64,000 nt of DNA from Actinomadura parmotrematis (GTDB taxonomy: Bacteria > Actinomycetota > Actinomycetes > Streptosporangiales > Streptosporangiaceae): assembly GCF_019458805.1 (NCBI RefSeq), contig NZ_JAIBOA010000004.1:310001-374000 (forward strand). Reading direction: 5' to 3'. A program made the translations under genes and the position numbers. The notes below the pieces were generated by a model, which was not told the origin of the DNA, searched no databases, and worked only from the letters and a program-made list of their open reading frames with translations. Positions within the stretch are counted from its first letter, which is position 1. Each line of letters opens with the position of its first letter. This document shows positions 63,201-64,000 of this stretch, one piece after another.

Positions 63201-64000
63201 GAAGCTCGACCAGACGTCGGGCGGCACGGTCGCCGACGTGTCGGGCACCGGGAACAGCGCCACCGTCGGCGGCGGCGTCACCTGGGCCGACCAGGCCGCG
63301 GTCCTTCCCGGCACGGCCGGCCAGGACATCGCCACCAACGGCCCGGTGCTGGACACCTCACAGAACTTCACGGTTTCGGCGTGGGTGAAGCTGGCCGCCA
63401 CATCGGCCACCGCCTTCCAGACGGTCCTCAGCCAGGACGGCGCCCACGACAGCGGCTTCTACCTGCAATACGACGGACCCGACAACAAGTGGGCGTTCAG
63501 CCGCGTCACCGCTGACACCGACGCCGACCCGGCCGGGGTGCGCGCCCTCTCGACGACCGATACGCCGGCCGCCGGGACCTGGACCCAGCTCGTCGGGGCG
63601 TTCAACGCCGCCGACGGCACGATGACCCTGTACGTCAACGGCACCGCGCAGGGCACCGCGACCGACCCCACCCCCTACAACGCGACGGGTCCGCTCGTGG
63701 TCGGGCGTGGCCAGTACAAGAGCGCCGCCGCCGACCTGCTGACCGGGTCGGTCGCCAACGTGCAGGTCTACGACCGGCTCCTCACCGGCGCCGAGGTCGC
63801 CGGCCTGTACGGCAAGGGCCGCACCGGCGGCACCGTCCACTCGTACCAGACCGCGACGACGAGCTGGCTGCTCGACCAGCGCGGCATGCCGACGCAGATG
63901 ACCGACCCGCAGTCCCGCATCACCCGCTACACCTACGACGAGGCCGGCCGGCTCGCGATCACGACCGCTCCGACCGTCAACGCCGAGACCGGCGGCGGTA
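57235..64000 (+). CDS. Giant DNRLRE/LamG/RHS-repeat cell-surface protein, 5' part (runs off the window)
   Basis: The frame from ATG 57235 is open to the last base, giving at least 2255 codons with no stop. The N-terminus has a hydrophobic helix (QILGILIVLLGAGLAAALSGY, ~4-24), a basic stretch, then a signal-like segment MTVVLALAMTEQPAMA|S (~72-88). Further on come a DNRLRE-type beta domain (~430-590, FLKFPRAGIDG, VSAAQLKLFD), a DUF6531/RHS entry (SVVGPSLSVVRDYNSRDPRATGAFGTGW), and three LamG/concanavalin-like modules (~945-1145, ~1240-1465, ~1980-2190). They are embedded in YD repeats such as TTYGYDSGGFLHTITDPNGN and YTYDGLGRPLTS. RHS shells usually enclose a C-terminal toxin or effector, which here lies beyond the window. 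Its codons use A/T at third positions more often than neighbours do. Confidence 0.9.
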   Translation, partial: MPSAQILGILIVLLGAGLAAALSGYVAGLLYRLSLWCRHGRGRPRRPAGRWRAGVLRNLRYSAAARRTAAVMTVVLALAMTEQPAMASEGLPEVSFAGVTGVLGWIAGKPSPHWGPLPVQRSGTAGGKTHAAPASATEARVGTGRKPGRGKGELGAYAPGSRKVPKGQSSKARVGYLPSTSRRDAAKSSATSDYFRNADGSTTRKLAQSPINYKDGHGDWRPIDTTVRQGTDRRWHEKANEVTVDFAQQASDPVLARIGGDGRELSYALQGAAPVTPSVSGSVVTYPGVLPSTDLSVWPTSTGMKESIVLRDANASNTWVFPLRLKGVKARRAADGSIELVDAAGTAKGRIPAAYAFDSKIDERSGEGASTHAVAYGLIQKDGAPALTVTLDDAWLHAPERVFPVTVDPSYDNVFTWTTTYAESGIDPGDHSMEQTIKIGSYDSGPHSAHAFLKFPRAGIDGSKATVSAAQLKLFDTWAPTCTAERFDVSAIDQDWSPSTVTAYPGPHYGAAIGTLTPSVPNACANTGGDRTKGDWLTVSLSTTTFNNWAAGQNDYGLALFAANTDALHWKQFNTAYTPTGGPYLFLTYTGAMLPQVYGQLPGNGQHADTLTPQLEAWGGKDPNLTTTLKYDFRVTDSDGNTVADSGLVTPKAPSSTATWQVPAGKLKWGRTYYWAAVAYDGTNYSPAPVMNALPIDVPQPEVTSGLAQNSERDFDPATGNYTSSATDADVSVVGPSLSVVRDYNSRDPRATGAFGTGWSSVFDAKATEWYTPAGTVRSVAVTYPDGSTVGFGKNSDGTFTPPQGRFVTFTSITGGYRLTDKNDTVYTFTQSLGTGSYGLTSVADASGRAVTFTRTSGQVTTMTSAAASRSLHVTWNTPAGATAAHVATVTTDPSTIDDSSTALTWAYTYNGDQLTQVCSPVDTAPNCTRYGYEGASPHYEQALDKGAVSFWPLAESTGTAAKSAVLANEGVDNGVYNNVTLGQAGPLAGGAATAAAFNGTTSQIALPDLHMGVSTGESVSLWFKSSQGPGVLLSYSDKEIAATNTAGGNYTPALYIGTDGKLKGTFWWDGETPGPISTTASVADGNWHHVVLSGGPTGQTMWLDNAKVGTAAGSSSFDFGYSPNSFIHHYLGTGYLGQTWPDQPHSSTTSTTTYGTYFKGAMADVALYDRPLVTADVADLYQTGKRATSLLSSVVRPSGKIHATVTYDPVTTTVKHVTDQNGGSWDLAAPTVAGSSQVYRAAVLGSQPTGYHRLGEAAGATAALNEVNSSPAAYSGVTLGTTGPFADATAATFNGTSSYVQMPAADQVKTSPGSVEMWFKVPAGNVAGGVLYGQQSDPLGPPTGNYVPALYIGTDGKLHGKFWDANGTKSPLLSAAKVNDGVWHHVALTAAAANQTMYLDGVAQGTLSATLTASTANYVYVGAGASGGNWTAHPTNTAGYFTGSISEVAFYRSQLSGEDVVRHFTAGRNSYGLAPTVTVNVTDPGGKKLVHQYDPGNGYRPVAEYDGLGNRTTYGYDSGGFLHTITDPNGNVQITGHDVRGNAVSRTTCQDQAADKCSTTYTSYLPDDTTAQLTPSPLNDLTAAVRDGRSSGASDDTYKTAYTYDAAGNTTGVTTPPVPGFPHGRTTRITYTDGTSVAAADTGYAPAGLPVRTVSPGGATTSIVYFRNGDVASVTDAAGKITKYTYDGLGRPLTSTEIADAHPLGLVTSHTYDGMGQDLTTTGPPITNRITGAVHTARTTSVYDADGQPTSQTIADLTGGDAPRTISTGYNQYGQATTATDALGKITETTYDAYGNKATDKSPSGITTAYGYDPNGQPTTQTLKGYTGDPGAPQSPKDLVESSRAYDPAGRLASLTDAMGNTTTYTYTDNDLPVTITRTDSTGGSPFVERSTEYDAAGNPVKQVTNNGATVTTAALDAADRVTGTTLDPGGLARTTTVTYTPDDQVARSTQSDPTGYAYSTAYTYDPMGRMTSRTLEGDTPGHPVAWWKLDQTSGGTVADVSGTGNSATVGGGVTWADQAAVLPGTAGQDIATNGPVLDTSQNFTVSAWVKLAATSATAFQTVLSQDGAHDSGFYLQYDGPDNKWAFSRVTADTDADPAGVRALSTTDTPAAGTWTQLVGAFNAADGTMTLYVNGTAQGTATDPTPYNATGPLVVGRGQYKSAAADLLTGSVANVQVYDRLLTGAEVAGLYGKGRTGGTVHSYQTATTSWLLDQRGMPTQMTDPQSRITRYTYDEAGRLAITTAPTVNAETGGG
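60391..61310 (+). repeat. Internal duplication between LamG modules of the RHS gene
   Basis: Thirty-two consecutive bases are identical at 60391-60422 and 61279-61310, encoding PALYIGTDGKL, and the surrounding modules align (AAAFNGTTSQIALP/ATFNGTSSYVQMP; VADGNWHHVVL/VNDGVWHHVAL). This indicates a module duplication within the gene. Confidence 0.8.

Overview
This 64-kb window comes from the chromosome of a very GC-rich, high-GC Gram-positive bacterium (actinomycete). The evidence is extreme GC at third codon positions, frequent GTG starts, ATGA/GTGA stop-start overlaps, a four-gene conservon (sensor kinase-like, roadblock, DUF742, GTPase), an HspR-type operator in front of lon, an iron-box promoter and a CBM2-GH18 chitinase. 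A filamentous actinomycete of the Actinomadura/Streptosporangiales kind fits well, but no rRNA or other marker is present to prove it. I saw no tRNA, rRNA, IS element, CRISPR array or prophage.

Layout. 1-3.4 kb: the end of a metallophosphoesterase, a DUF4234 membrane protein and an orphan PolA-type polymerase. 3.4-10.1 kb (minus strand): two NitT/TauT-type permeases, a substrate-binding lipoprotein, a benzoylformate decarboxylase-like enzyme and an ABC ATPase, closed by a 23-bp-stem terminator, then a PhzS-like flavin monooxygenase. 10.7-15.7 kb: the cvnABCD conservon. 15.8-22.1 kb: an SGNH hydrolase, a STAS protein, a 1198-residue triple-AAA protein and an LCP cell-wall ligase. 22.1-24.7 kb: small proteins, including two tandem 51-residue membrane proteins, a glutathione peroxidase and an SDR. 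24.8-30 kb: chitinase, EF-hand protein, TetR regulator, an astacin-like peptidase and a membrane protein. 30-36.5 kb (minus): an overlapping operon encoding a SWIM zinc-finger protein, two duplicated DUF6493-type proteins and an O6-alkylguanine-DNA alkyltransferase. 36.5-39 kb: an HMG-lyase-like synthase divergent from a helix-turn-helix/citrate-synthase fusion, with an AT-rich operator between them. 39-47 kb: small membrane proteins, a MarR-GNAT fusion, a PucR-type regulator divergent from an alkylsulfatase-like hydrolase, and an MpaB-type (DUF2236) protein. 47-52 kb: Lon under a HAIR operator and a three-gene operon (beta-helix, DUF5996, 83-residue protein). 52.3-56.4 kb: an iron-box-controlled heterodimeric ABC transporter and a VanZ-like protein. 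57.2 kb to the end: an open frame of at least 2255 codons for a secreted or anchored DNRLRE/LamG/RHS protein that leaves the window.

Most notable observations. (1) A 100-bp nested palindromic element occurs twice (16666-16765 and 52177-52276), with conserved arms and a variable but still self-complementary centre. (2) The SWIM-DUF6493-DUF6493-alkyltransferase operon is translationally coupled throughout and looks like an uncharacterised, possibly DNA-repair-linked, system. (3) A citrate-synthase-like enzyme is fused to a DNA-binding domain and faces a homocitrate-synthase-like enzyme across repeated ATCAAT half-sites. (4) The iron-box ABC pair has complementary degeneracy in its two ATP sites. 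(5) The middle AAA module of the triple-AAA protein lacks Walker lysine and acidic residues.

Many long open frames overlap these genes on other frames and strands. They are arginine/alanine/proline-rich by-products of the base composition and were not annotated.
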